DNA of 64,000 nucleotides from Anarhynchus alexandrinus (taxonomy: Eukaryota; Chordata; Aves; Charadriiformes; Charadriidae): the NCBI GenBank assembly GCA_008711295.1, contig VUYV01000046.1, positions 1,996,759 through 2,060,758 on the forward strand. The letters run 5' to 3'. Within the stretch, counting starts at the first letter, position 1; each line of letters begins with the position of its first letter. This document shows positions 12,601 to 22,800 of this stretch, piece after piece. The position numbers and the translations under genes were made by a program. The notes under the pieces are model-generated. The model searched no databases. It was not told the origin of the DNA and saw nothing but the letters and a program-made list of their open reading frames with translations.

Positions 12601-15554
12601 AAGCAATAGCACAGGGACTTTCTCCCTTCTTCAACCCAAGGCCATCACCTGTGCTAAGCACCTTGTGGCTTTTTGCTGCCAAAACAGCTTTGCTGCAGAC
12701 TCAGTCCTGCAGATGCCTGGGCTGAGATGGTAGGACCAGAGAAGACGCAAATTCAAACAGATTAATTTGGGGCCCTGGGAGAGAAAGCAAACAGAGCAGG
12801 AGCCTACAGAAGGACTACAGGCTCTGGTAAACTTGCTTTTGAGTTCCCAGCTGGAGGAGAATGGCTGTGACAGTGTGAGGAGAGGGGGTGGAGTGGATGT
12901 GGGCTGCTGCTTCTCTCAAAGTATGTGAATTGCAAACCACTACTGACCCCGTCTGCAGTGAAATGCAAAGCTGTAGTGCTTCTCGCACAGCTCTTGGAGC
13001 AGCTGACACATAGCTGCAGGCATTTTCCTCCATGCTTAAGATCATGGTTCAATGGAGTAATTTATTTGAAGGATTTTATTTACACACTCTCAGACTTCAA
13101 ATTCCACACCAATTTAAAAGCATTCAAGATTTTGGATCAGTGAAGAGAAGCTAGAAACCCCTTCTCCCTCTATTTGGTAGGATGTGTTTGTGATGCTGAG
13201 TATGTCTTAAGAGCTCGCTAGGCTGTTCAGGGTCTTAATATGGAAGTAGCAAGCAAATATACCTGCCTGGAAATTGTAGAATATGCTGACACCGGGAGCT
13301 GCCTTAGTTTCTGACTTCACAGCTAGAGATTAGCTTTAACTCCACATGTGTAACAGCCCAGAACAAGAAAAGTAAGCTTTCTCCATACAGAGCAGCCATG
13401 TAGCATCTTGCTCTGTGTATCAGAAGCCATGGAAATAGGCACTTCTTTTCAGAGCAACAATGATTCCAGTTTGACAGGAATCCACCAGCTGCACAGCTAA
13501 AGGAAAGGACATTACAGATCCTTGGTGGTCATGGAGCAGAGGAGGAGGGAAGTGTATAGGGTTAAGTATGAAATTTAGGAGAAGTTTAAAGCTACTGAAA
13601 AATGAGGTTTAGAAAGGGTCAGGGAGGCACCATCATGGCTTATGGGGAAGGATTTTGTGGAGACAACAAATAGGTGGCCCCGAAAAACTGATCTGTGACA
13701 ATACTTGGACTTTACTGGGCAACTGATTCTGTCTCTCCATGTCTTGCAGCACTGACCTTCTAGTCCAACAAACTCATTTACCTCTCTTCACAGCAAAGTT
13801 AACTTACCTCCTGGCTCAGATACAGCCTGCACATGTAAAAGCGTCCCATGGCAGACCAGGACCCCCTGGTCCCCCAGGAAAGGAAGGACTACCAGGAAGA
13901 ACTGGCCCTCCGGGAGAGCCTGGACAGCCTGGACAGACTGGGTCAGAAGGGCCACCTGGACCGATTGGTCCCAAAGGTGACTGAAATTTGATGTGTTTGG
14001 GAAGTCTGATAAAGACATGTGTCCACCACACTTTCACGTCCACCTCTCTGTTAGTAGCATCTAAGTTGTCATCAAAATGGATGTGTTAGAAGCAGTCTGT
14101 TCAACCAGAAGTGGTGAATATGACCAGCAATTGCTGGTGTGTTACATTTCTGTCCAGAATTGGAGTGGGGTGAGTCTTCATTCCCAATTAACATCCCATC
14201 TCAGAGGACTGGCCACAATTAGGAGCTATTTTTAGCAAATATATTGGCTTCAGTGTGGATGGATGACCTAAGGTAGCATTCTTTAGTTCTGTAGATCAAG
14301 TTCATAAGTTCATTATTTTTCTTTCCCTCTCTATAGGAGAAAGAGGAGCAAAGGGTGACAAAGGAGACACTGGCATTGGCCAACGAGGGGAAATAGGTCC
14401 TCCAGGAATTCCAGGTGTGTTTATTCAGAATACCTACAAAATACATCACTCAAAACCACTACAAGGACACAGGTCTCTGCCCTATTAGATAGATGATCAG
14501 GATGACATAAATAGGGCATACACGATTTCAGTAGAAAGTGGAACAAAGGAAAGGAATATATCTCTGGCATCATACCTGGCCACCTTCTTTTCCTCAGCCT
14601 AATTGATAGGCGTAATGATCCATCTCAGTAACAGCTAGGGTAACTGACCCTTGGGACAAATCCAAAGTGAAGCTTTAATTACTAGATACACTGTGAAGTG
14701 TTCTATCTGCCCTTGCCAGAATCTTGTTGTGACCAAGCTGAACCCAGAGTTCCAGTCAGCTTCAGATTTTATAAAAGGTCATATCCAACACCTGTGCCTC
14801 AGCCATACAGCTTGTGCTTTACCTTTGCTGGCAAAGAAGCAGCAAATATATTTTGTTTCTAATTTGAAATGAGGAGCCATTGATCAGTTTTGCCTTCACC
14901 CTGCCTTGCTGGAGAAGGAAGCTATGGGAAGCCTTCATAATGCCATGGTCTGCATTTGGCATACTGGCCCTGCGTTGCCTTAAAATAACAATAGTTATGC
15001 TTTGTACAAATGAGTTCTCTCCCAAAATTGGCTCTTGCCTCAAGCTTTCCCATCCTCAGCACCTCTCTATGAGGACTATCTGTCATTAGTTGGCTTGTGC
15101 AGCTGCACAACTTCAGCAACCTGGTGACAGAGGAAGAACAGCAATAGCACAGTTGTGTAGCCCACGGATGCCATAGGGGTGGAAATCTTGCATTCAGACA
15201 AGATATGCTTGCCACATCCTTGTAGATACATGCCAGCCAGACCCCAGTCTGTGGAAGCTGATGTTTGCATTCAGGTCGGCAGCAAAGATATCTCCTGTGA
15301 TATTGCACTGCTGAGAACTGTGCCCTGGGAGTGCCACTCACCAAAGGCGTTTTGTTTTTATTTTAGGCCTCCCAGGGGAGCCTGGCTATGCCAAAGACGG
15401 GATGCCAGGACCACCCGGCCCTCAAGGTGAAGCTGGGGTCCCTGGTCTCACGGGCCCACAGGGACCTCCGGGAGCCAACGGGCAGTGTGACCCCACTCAG
15501 TGCGCTTACTATGCAAGCCTGGCTGCCAGACCTGCCAACGTCAAAGGGCCCTAG
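563..15554 (+). CDS. COL22A1: Collagen type XXII alpha 1 chain, 3' part (11 exons, spliced)
   Basis: Type XXII collagen is a secreted FACIT-like homotrimeric collagen found at tissue junctions, notably the myotendinous junction (family knowledge). The window holds the last 11 coding exons: 563-616, 1655-1708, 3658-3711, 6214-6285, 8048-8083, 8349-8393, 8697-8876, 12370-12436, 13794-13976, 14337-14414 and 15367-15554. They total 1008 coding bases (336 codons) before a TAG stop. All borders are AG/GT. The first seven exons are whole Gly-X-Y blocks in phase 0 (54, 54, 54, 72, 36, 45, 180 bp). The linker exon shifts the gene to phase 1 for the remaining junctions. The order of protein segments ([55 protein letters not shown], QCDPx[16 protein letters not shown]) matches my recollection of human COL22A1 and not other FACIT tails. 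The VWA and thrombospondin N-terminal domains lie upstream, outside the window. Introns show no other gene; the 8877-12369 intron carries a CR1 fragment and a solo LTR. Confidence 0.95.
1655..1708 (+). CDS. COL22A1: COL22A1 exon (54 bp, Gly-X-Y x6)
   Basis: The exon encodes [18 protein letters not shown] after a pyrimidine-rich acceptor (ttcatttcag) and before donor gtgagt. It is in phase 0 on both sides. The next intron, 1709-3657, holds short open frames without collagen character and no recognisable repeat. Confidence 0.93.
3658..3711 (+). CDS. COL22A1: COL22A1 exon (54 bp, Gly-X-Y x6)
   Basis: The exon encodes [18 protein letters not shown], with acceptor gacatag and donor gtaagt. The segment closely matches the corresponding part of human type XXII collagen as I recall it, which helped fix the gene identity. 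The following intron, 3712-6213, is about 2.5 kb with no recognisable element. Confidence 0.94.
6214..6285 (+). CDS. COL22A1: COL22A1 exon (72 bp, Gly-X-Y x8)
   Basis: Eight triplets run from [10 protein letters not shown] to GFIGPRGPP, with acceptor gtcctaag and donor gtaagt. The next intron, 6286-8047, has a T-rich tract with one ambiguous base at 6985 and nothing else recognisable. Confidence 0.94.
8048..8083 (+). CDS. COL22A1: COL22A1 exon (36 bp, Gly-X-Y x4)
   Basis: This small exon encodes [12 protein letters not shown]. The acceptor is atctctcag and the donor is gtaagt. It is too short to stand out as an open frame and was found from the Gly-X-Y pattern and splice sites. The following intron (8084-8348) is only 265 bp. 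Confidence 0.92.
8349..8393 (+). CDS. COL22A1: COL22A1 exon (45 bp, Gly-X-Y x5)
   Basis: The exon encodes [15 protein letters not shown] with acceptor ttttttgcag and donor gtaggt. It is in phase 0 on both sides. The following intron (8394-8696) is 303 bp. Confidence 0.92.
8697..8876 (+). CDS. COL22A1: COL22A1 exon (180 bp, Gly-X-Y x20)
   Basis: Twenty uninterrupted Gly-X-Y triplets run from [10 protein letters not shown] to GQPGFPGPR, with acceptor tttgcttag and donor gtaaga. This closes the collagenous stretch that precedes the NC2-like linker. The segment [17 protein letters not shown] is characteristic of type XXII. Confidence 0.95.
10723..11120 (-). mobile_element. CR1 LINE 3' fragment in a COL22A1 intron
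   Basis: The left edge is atagaatcatag, the reverse complement of the CR1 3' terminal octamers. It is followed by the conserved ggttggaagggacctt and ccaacccccctgccat segments. Read on the minus strand, the body is the end of the CR1 second open frame ([20 protein letters not shown]). The element is cut off at its 5' side near 11120, which is usual for CR1. It is an inert fragment lying antisense to COL22A1. Confidence 0.9.
11152..11156. repeat. Target-site duplication, left copy
   Basis: The sequence acttc directly precedes the LTR and matches 12016-12020 exactly. Confidence 0.7.
11157..12015 (-). mobile_element. Solo LTR of an endogenous retrovirus-like element
   Basis: The 859-bp unit begins TGTCA and ends TTACA, giving TGT...ACA termini. 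It is flanked by the identical 5-bp repeat acttc at 11152-11156 and 12016-12020, the target-site duplication of an LTR insertion. On the minus strand there is a TATA-like CATAAAAG (near 11480-11487), then AATAAA (11262-11267) about 105 bp from the 3' end. That order is U3-R-U5 and gives the orientation. No internal retroviral genes are present, so it is a solo LTR left by recombination. The 5-bp duplication fits several ERV classes. The putative U3 has internal direct repeats (gacattataat twice, cttgtacc repeats). Confidence 0.75.
12016..12020. repeat. Target-site duplication, right copy
   Basis: The sequence acttc directly follows the LTR and matches 11152-11156 exactly. Confidence 0.7.
12370..12436 (+). 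CDS. COL22A1: COL22A1 exon, NC2-like helical linker, first part
   Basis: After an opening Gly-Glu the Gly-X-Y pattern stops and the exon encodes [20 protein letters not shown], an amphipathic stretch with leucine/isoleucine at about seven-residue spacing. In FACIT collagens the NC2 region between the last two collagenous domains starts chain association (family knowledge). The acceptor is actttctag and the donor is gtaagt. The exon is 67 bp and ends with one base of the next codon, which changes the gene from phase 0 to phase 1. Confidence 0.92.
13794..13976 (+). CDS. COL22A1: COL22A1 exon, end of linker and start of COL1 domain
   Basis: The exon starts in phase 1 (acceptor cttcacag) and continues the linker as [18 protein letters not shown]. 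It then opens the last collagenous domain at [13 protein letters not shown]. The donor is gtgact, and the last base supplies the first G of a split glycine codon. The preceding intron (12437-13793) shows nothing else recognisable. Confidence 0.93.
14337..14414 (+). CDS. COL22A1: COL22A1 exon, COL1 domain
   Basis: The exon encodes about 26 residues, from [13 protein letters not shown] to GPPGIP, with split glycine codons at both ends. A two-residue unit (Gly-Ile before Gly-Gln-Arg) breaks the triplet pattern, an imperfection typical of FACIT COL1 domains. The acceptor is ctctatag and the donor is gtgtgt. The introns on both sides (13977-14336 and 14415-15366) hold no recognised element. Confidence 0.93.
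15367..15554 (+). CDS. COL22A1: COL22A1 terminal exon, end of COL1 and NC1 tail
   Basis: The terminal exon follows a T-rich acceptor (tttattttag). It encodes [18 protein letters not shown] and further triplets up to GPPGANG, then a non-collagenous tail of about 23 residues that starts QCDPTQC and ends NVKGP before TAG (15552-15554). The two cysteines, four residues apart at the COL1/NC1 junction, are the FACIT signature for interchain disulphides (family knowledge). GYAKDG is a second COL1 imperfection, shared with the human protein as I recall it. Confidence 0.95.
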
Positions 15555-15787
15555 CGTGCAGGGGGTATCCCCAGACTTGTTTTTAAAACTTGAATTCATC
15601 GCGCCTGCCAAGAGCTCTCAGATGTCTTCAACTGTGTTTCTTTCGTGGGAGGCCTTCTAAAGCCAACAAATGCTGCCGGTCGGTCAGATTATTTTTATGA
15701 ATTATAATTATTATTATTATTATGATTATCTTTGATGTGATATGTGAATTTGTTTTTGTTTTCTCTAACATCAGGGCATATTACAAC

Positions 15788-15793
15788 ATTAAA
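15788..15793 (+). promoter_or_regulatory. Candidate proximal polyadenylation signal (ATTAAA)
   Basis: ATTAAA lies 234 bp after the COL22A1 stop and is followed within 20 bp by GTGTTTTTTTCCTC, a U/GU-rich downstream element. Confidence 0.4.
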
Positions 15794-17299
15794 AATAAGT
15801 GTTTTTTTCCTCTTTTGAAGAGCATACAGTATCGATGCATTGTGTAGCTGTTTATGCAAAACCATTCCGATACCAAAATTTTTGTCTGTTATCTGGTTAA
15901 TTCTTTCCAAAGCTTTACCCTTCACCCTTGAAACTAAAAACAATTCCTGTGCTGTGCAGCCCGGGGCATTAACTGTGAGACACAGGCTGATCGCAGGATC
16001 ATTGGTGCTGTCTGCCATCCACATGGAGGGGAGGAAGGCAAAGCCATGCCAAAGCTGGGGAAGAGGTCTCCAGTACATTCAGCTCACAATGGATGGACAG
16101 TTAGGAACAGCCAGTGTGTGTTTCCCAGAAATTCCCTGTTAAATTTAATGTTCTTCTGCCCATAAGTGAATCTGTATCCTATAGGAGCTACTTTATATGG
16201 GACCATGTTGGATCTCACAGTGAGGCCTGAAAAGACCACAGAGATGATCTAAACTTTCTCACTGCTCCCTGTGCAAGATCTTCAGTATTCAGAGGGTTTG
16301 GTCCTACCAGATGGGGCTTATCTTCCTTCTGTCAGGGAGATGCCTCTGCAAAAAGCCGTGATGCTGTCCTCTGTCAGCTCAGGGATGCCAAATCCCCTTT
16401 TCATTGTCAGCACACACACAGCTCCCTACCACTGCTTTACCCCCAAATCAGCCAGAGCAGCATAGAAAGTCATCTGGTATTAAAAATCTCAGGAAGCCAA
16501 GTGTGACCCACCTTGACCGCTTTGGATTATCCACTACGATTATAAATTGTCAGGGTCACATTTTAGAGGGTGAGAAGTTGCAGGCTGGTCTAGGAGAAGG
16601 TTGATCTCTCATGAAAGGGTCAGAACAAAGAGGTCTTCAGAAACCCAGAGGAAATGTTTTTTGAGGGTGAAAACAAAAAGTCAGACACTGTCTCTTTTCC
16701 CCTACCAGCTGATTGCCAAAATCAACTTGAGAATGCAAAGAGAAAGTAAAGAGCGGATGGAGTCTGAAAAGACCTTCACAATAGGTCATTTGTGAGTTTA
16801 ACCCTCTGACCAAAGCAATCCCACCTACAAAGGTGCGGATCTGAGAGGTGATCAGACCTCAAACCTATGTGCCAGCCAACAGAGCAGCTGCAGTTTCAAA
16901 ACTCTTCTGCACAAAGCAGTTTGTATTGAGAGATCGGAGTAATGAACCTAACACAGTCACTAAGTGCTGAATGTGTTTGGAAATCTCATCAGGTCTGTTG
17001 GAGATGGAAAAGAGGCACCCTGCCCTGCTGGCAAGTTCACCATATGGCATGGTGCTTCCAAGCTGGCTAAGCTGAACATACGCCACAGCTGTCTATAACC
17101 ATCCCAGAATCAACCCCCACTGCTAAAGCCCAGAGATAACCATTTGCCAGCCTTGGAGTCTTTTTCCCACCCAGTAGCAGATAAAATTTGCCTCTGCTTT
17201 ACTGAAAAATGAAATTAAATAACATGTTCAAATGCCAGGGTTAAACAAAGTCTTTACTGTGTAGCTCTCAGTGGTGCTATTTTTGCTATTTCCTATGCA

Positions 17300-17305
17300 A
17301 ATAAA
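17300..17305 (+). promoter_or_regulatory. Candidate distal polyadenylation signal (AATAAA)
   Basis: This canonical AATAAA is followed by a GU-rich run (tttgatttgattttactgtg). It would give a 3' UTR of about 1.77 kb for COL22A1. Confidence 0.45.
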
Positions 17306-17325
17306 GTCTTTGATTTGATTTTACT

Positions 17326-20300
17326 GTGTTTCTTGCTATGGAAAGACTAATCAAAGTGAAAATATCAGGAAGTGAAAAGCTTACGCTTTTAAGTAACTCT
17401 CAGTGGTATATCTGTTACTGTTCTGCATCTTAGGTCAGCTTGCTGTATCTCAGTATTCGGCAAGCATGTTGATTGCATTGTATTTCACAGCACCATTTTT
17501 CCTAATCCAGGCTGAGATTTCATCCTTCCAGTGGTGAGGCAGAACAGGTTTTCTACGCAAGAGAGACCTCCCAATATGGCACGAGCCGTCGTTTTGAGGA
17601 AATGTGATGGCAATGGTTTTACGACAGTCAATCATGCTAACCGGGCCATGTTAATGTGACATTTAATTCCTGTCATGACGGTGACTCCCCAACCTCTGTA
17701 GATTATCTCTCATCATGTGTGTCTGCACATGCCATGCATGGCATAGACTTCAACGCACTCTGGTGCACCATGCGAAGCGTAGATACACAACGATGTTCTG
17801 TTAAACAAATTTCAGGGTCTTTTCGCCCTACGAGATGGCGCAGTGGTATCTAGTTGAGGGAGATCTAGGGGGATTTTTGGATAAACCTTTTCATTTGAAT
17901 TCATTTGAATTCATCGCCAAGAGTCTGCGTTAGGAACATGAGTGACATACCTGCATCTTTAATGGCGATTAGAAGATCTGCATGGGTTAGGCACAGACTA
18001 CAGCTCTGCAACTTCGCCACCCAGAAGAGGGGACGCAGCCTGATTCCCTTTGTTCCAGCACATGGTTGTCTGTTCAGTCTGGTCCTGGAGACACCCCAGA
18101 CTGTCTCCGTACCCTAAATTCAGTGGGTGCCATTTCCCTGCTTTTTCTTAAGTCTCCTTTTGTCTCCAGCCAGTTAAATGGCATTCACCAAGCGTAATCT
18201 GTCCCTAGCGAGAGGAGTACGAGACACACGCTGCAGACCCAGATCAAGACCTGTGCTTAGAGCCACCTGGTTTCTATGGCTATAGTCATCCAAGGGAGGC
18301 TTCTATAGCTGCCGCCTCTTACAGAAGCAAGCCCTATGTGAGTCCACCTGCAACAAAAGGTAAGAACAGAGCACGTGTTTGCAGGATTTCCGCCCTGCAA
18401 GCTCAAATACCAAAGGCTGCAACAATTTTTGCCTCAGTCTGTTCGCGGGTATTTGCAGTCTTTGGAAAGGTGGCCTGAGATTACTTTCCAAATTAGGTCT
18501 GCCATCTGGGCAGACAGTAAACCTACAAGTACAGCCCTGGGCATGGTCAGAAGCTGCCCTCCAGAAAATGCAGATGCCTCTGTGCCTGAGCAGGTGACTC
18601 AGTGTGCTGGAAGGTGACAAGCAGACGTGTGTTGCCTGTCCAGCATCTTGCAAGGTGACCATGCAGGCAGGAGGTGGCAGATAGGACAGGGACATGCTGA
18701 TGGCCTCTCTCCTGACTGCTTTGAATAAGGAGGACCGTGGCTTTTGCATCTCAATGTTTCTGTCTCTGCAAAAAAAGCAGTTGGTACATTACCACAAAGT
18801 CTATTCACTGAGTCTGAGGTTTAAACCCGGGAACATGCTGCTATTTTTGTTGGGGTTTTTTTGGCTGGTCCTGTGGTGAGAGGATATACCATTAAAATTG
18901 CATTGGAGAGCCAGATAATGTGTTATTTACACATTAAAAAGCTGCTAACAATATGTGGGTTTTATGGCACCATGGTGGGTTGTTCCTTTTTCTTTTTATT
19001 TTTTTAAATCAAGTGTGTAAATTATTGCAATTATAGCAAACAGACCATTATTTCATTAAAATTTTTGTCTGACAAATAAATAAATTAAAAAACAAAACAA
19101 AACAGCAAGATCATTTAGGGAAAATATTTTTGTGTGTTAAATTACTTAACATTTTATACTCGTGTTCTAAACTACTTTGAATTAGCTGCTTCTTGGAAGT
19201 TGTAACAGGAATTGATTATTTTTCCTCTTTGCCACTTGTGAGTGGCTCTCCTCAGTACAACCTTGTGATGCTGTTTTCCTGAGCTGTCCTTTTCCCACCT
19301 CTTGTTAATATGGGATAATTAGACTGTGTAAGGCTGAATTCTGTTCTATATTTTTATTTGGAGATGTGTAATCAAAGCAAGACTACTCTGTTCAGGACTA
19401 AATCAAATGTGTGTCATTTTTTTCCAGAGAAACATAAAAATGCTCTAGCAGCCAAGCCCAGGCTTTGTTCTCTAAATGGGTGGGAGATAAGCACAGCTTT
19501 TACGTTCTGGGCAATTAAAAAAAAATAAAATTATATTAAAAAAAAAAAAGAAAAGAAAATAGAATTTAGTGATGGCTCAGTCTTTTAATGTGGAAACTGG
19601 CCAAGCTCTGCCCTGCTATGGATTGCATTTTGGCAGCTTCTGGAGCAGGACGTGATGCCTAGGCATGGCTGGGTATCACCACCTGATAATGTCTTGGGTG
19701 CCAGAGACACTGACAAGGGACTGGCAGATATGATGTAGGACTCCGGGGAGTCTTTCCAGATCTGCAGTGGGTGACCCTAGGGGAGAGTATGGATCACATC
19801 AAATGAAGTAAGACGCCTATGTCTAGTTACCTGAATGCCATACTCAGTCTCTCACAGTGAGTTTCAGAGTCAGCCCATGGCATCTGCACTTTGGTGGCTC
19901 CAATGTGTCCCGTGGAGCCTGGATAGCGATTCAGCTTATCCTAAAGTAGTCAGCTGAAGCACTCTGGGCTGTTTGCCTACGTTAACTAGGTATTCATGGA
20001 TAGAAGATCTTCTGGTAGCTGTCTTTATCTTCCACCATTACTGGGTCATGTTGCCACTGAGTTGGTGTGGGGTTAAATGTGTTACAGATGATGAGATGTT
20101 GGATGTTAAGTGACTAACAGCCAGAAATCTCAGAGAGAGAGAGGGACAAAGTTATGGCATGAACCTGTACTGTTCTTGTGCCAGGGAACAACAGGAAAAT
20201 TTTCTTAAAATGACCACACTAACTCAACAGTAACTACACAGACTGAAAAAAATCCACTACCATGTTTTTCAGCCTCCATGAGCTGGAGTCCAGTGCTGCT

Positions 20301-22010
20301 GAGGTTGCTGCTCCATGGCATGGGGAAGAAGAGCAGCACAAGGACAGAGTTAGCCTGNATGGGGAGGAATGAGGAATGAGGAATGAGGCATGGGGAGGAA
20401 GAGCAGCACAAGGACAGAGTTAGCCTGGGGGTGAAGGCAAGCTCCTGCCCCAACCTGCAACCCTGCATAGGGGTGAGCATCCGTCAGTCTCTGCATCAGC
20501 CACCCAATTGCCTCCTACATCCCAATTTAAACACCTGTCTGAGGTCCTTAGGGTAATAAGGGTCCATTGGAGCCTGGACTTTCCTTTCAACACCTTTGTA
20601 AATGGTGAAGTTGAATTAAGAGAAGAAAGCCTGCTTAGCTTCATCACTACGGGTTAAACCTGGAAGTCACAAACATAGATTTTTGTCTTCTGAATTGTGA
20701 AATGGGAACAACTGATTAGAAAAGCATGAAGACATGAGGAACAGGAGACTGCTTTACAAAGCAGATTTTCACTGTAAAGGCAGACTTCTGAATACCTTGC
20801 ATAGCTTGACTCAAGAATATTGATGCTGGCAATATTCTTGTTGGAGTTTGTCTGAACTGAGAATGAGAATATCCTGCTGGGTCTCTAGGGGGATCATGTG
20901 TTGAAAATATGGGCTCGCTCTTGTTATTTTACATTTTAGATCATGAACTTTATGTAGAAAGCACGAGGGAACAATTTGACAGAGGGACATTAATCAAACT
21001 CTGATGTTCCCCATGAGCCAGAGATCAGCGTCAGGAAGAAGGATGTCCTGCAAGATGGAGCAGAAAAGAACCTGCCACCTTGGTAAAGGAAAACCCAAGG
21101 TCAAACTCCAGGGGTGAAAAAGTGCAACAGGAGAACAGTACCAAACATCACAAAAACCTCTCTCTCTCTCTGACGACGGCTTTGGCTCTGCATGACGTGC
21201 TGTCTGAAAGACCTGGGTTTTGATTTGAAGAGATAAGCATGTTTAAGCAGAAGGCAGCACACATGGCAACTCGTTTTATTTCACAGGACAGACGTATTTG
21301 ACAATGTGTTCTTAGAAACACATTTTTCCCCTTAGTAGTGTGGGAGATGGCTTTTGTCCAAGTCTGAAATTACTCTCATTGCAATAACTTCTTCAGCACT
21401 TTCTCGATGGGAGTTGAGTTTAACTTTGAGTCTTATTTTTATGGTTAATTGTGAGGTCTGTCATTTCTGCTTAGTGACTTTCCCTTGCAAGTGAAAATCT
21501 CCCTTTTCCTTGGCTGCTGTATTCGTCTCCGATGTACATATATTTCCAAGTAACTGTACCTGTTCTTACTTAGAACAACTATTGGACTTTCTCGAGTTAT
21601 GCTGAATCTTTTTCGGGTAAAATGTCCAACCTTTCTTGATGAAGATAGCAGAGCCTTCAGATCCCATTGGCATTAATGGTGGCCCTAAAGAACAGGATTA
21701 ACCTCTTTCAGGGTCCCCAGGATCTGCTCAGGCCATTGCACACTCAGCTGTGAGAGGCCCAGCTCAATAGCTTATGCCGTCCCTATTGGGAAGCCCAGCA
21801 GGCCTGTCTCCAGCCACCAACATCCCAGGAGCTTATAATGCCAAAGCAGCCTCACAACGCTTCTGGATACTAGAAAAGTGATATAGTTTTCTCTTACAGA
21901 TGCTGAAAAAGAATGTGGAGGAAATTCAGGGGTTGATTTCAAAAGAATTATGGCATTTGCACTCTGAATCCAAGTCAAGGCTAAAAGCCGGCACGTAACA
22001 GCCCTGAAAA
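17326..22010. other. Intergenic region downstream of COL22A1
   Basis: No convincing gene is present. The part near 17560-18000 keeps an unusual number of CpG dinucleotides. AT-rich simple sequence lies near 19000-19100 and 19515-19555. A short local duplication sits at 20318-20427. The rest has no recognised feature. Confidence 0.6.
20318..20427. repeat. Two-copy 40-bp direct repeat with GAATGAG units between
   Basis: The 40 bp at 20318-20357 recur at 20388-20427 with one mismatch. Between them are an ambiguous base (20358) and three GAATGAG-like units. The copy number may be imperfectly assembled. Confidence 0.7.
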
Positions 22011-22800
22011 TCACAGAATCATAGAATAGTTTGGGTTGGAAGGGACCTTTAAAGGTCCTCTAGTCCAACCCCCCTGCAATAAGCAGGGACATCTTCAACT
22101 AGATCACGTTGCTCAGAGCCCTGTCTAACCTGACCTTGAATGTTTCCACCTCTCTCTGCAACCTCTGCCAGTGTTTCACCACCCTCAGCATAAAAAACGT
22201 CTTCCTTCTAGCTAGTCTAAATCTACCCTCTTTTAGCTTAAGACCGTTATGCCCTGTCCTATCACAACCAGCCCTGCTAAAAGGTTTGTCCCCATCTTTC
22301 CTGTAGGCCCCCTTTAGGTACTGGAAGGCCGCAATAAGATCTCCCCGGAGCCTTCTCTTCTCCAGGCTGAACAGCCCCAACTCTTTCAGCCTCTCCTCAC
22401 AGCAGAGGTGCTCCAGCCCTCTGATTGTCTTTGTGGCCCTCCTCTAGACCAGCTCCAACAGGTCCATGTCCTTCTTCTGTTGGGGACTCCAGAGCTGGAT
22501 GCAATACTCAGGTGGGGTCTCACGAGAGTGGAGTAGAGGGTCAGAATCCCCTCCCTTGACCTGCTGGCTACACTTCTGATGCAGCCCAGGATGCGGTTGG
22601 CCTTCTGGGCTGCAAGCACATGTTGTAGGCTTGTGTCCAGCTTTTCATCCACCAGGATCCCCAAGTTCTTCTCAGCAGGGCTGCTCTCAATCCCTTCATC
22701 TCCCATCCTGTATTGATACTGGGGGTTGCTCTGACCCAGATGCAGGACCTTGTACTTGGCCGTGTTGAACCTCATAAGTTTCATATGGGCCCACTTCTTG
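22011..22800 (-). mobile_element. CR1 LINE fragment with ORF2 C-terminal remnants
   Basis: The left edge (cacagaatcatagaat) is the CR1 3' end in reverse. Minus-strand translation gives CR1 ORF2 C-terminal landmarks in two reading frames: [22 protein letters not shown] and [10 protein letters not shown] at 22386-22784, then [15 protein letters not shown] at 22099-22380. The frame change and the stops show a dead copy. The right part belongs to the block repeated on the other side of the assembly gap. Confidence 0.9.

Larger units (their letters stand above)
15555..17325 (+). other. COL22A1: COL22A1 3' untranslated region (probable extent)
   Basis: No further coding sequence follows the stop. 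A short ATT microsatellite lies near 15703-15723. Two plausible polyadenylation signals suggest a short 3' UTR of about 0.25 kb or a long one of about 1.77 kb. The end is inferred, not proven. Confidence 0.5.

Noticed and set aside
17830..17870. tRNA-like string gatggcgcagtggtatc
   Set aside because: No B box (GGTTCGAATCC-like) and no cloverleaf pairing could be found nearby.
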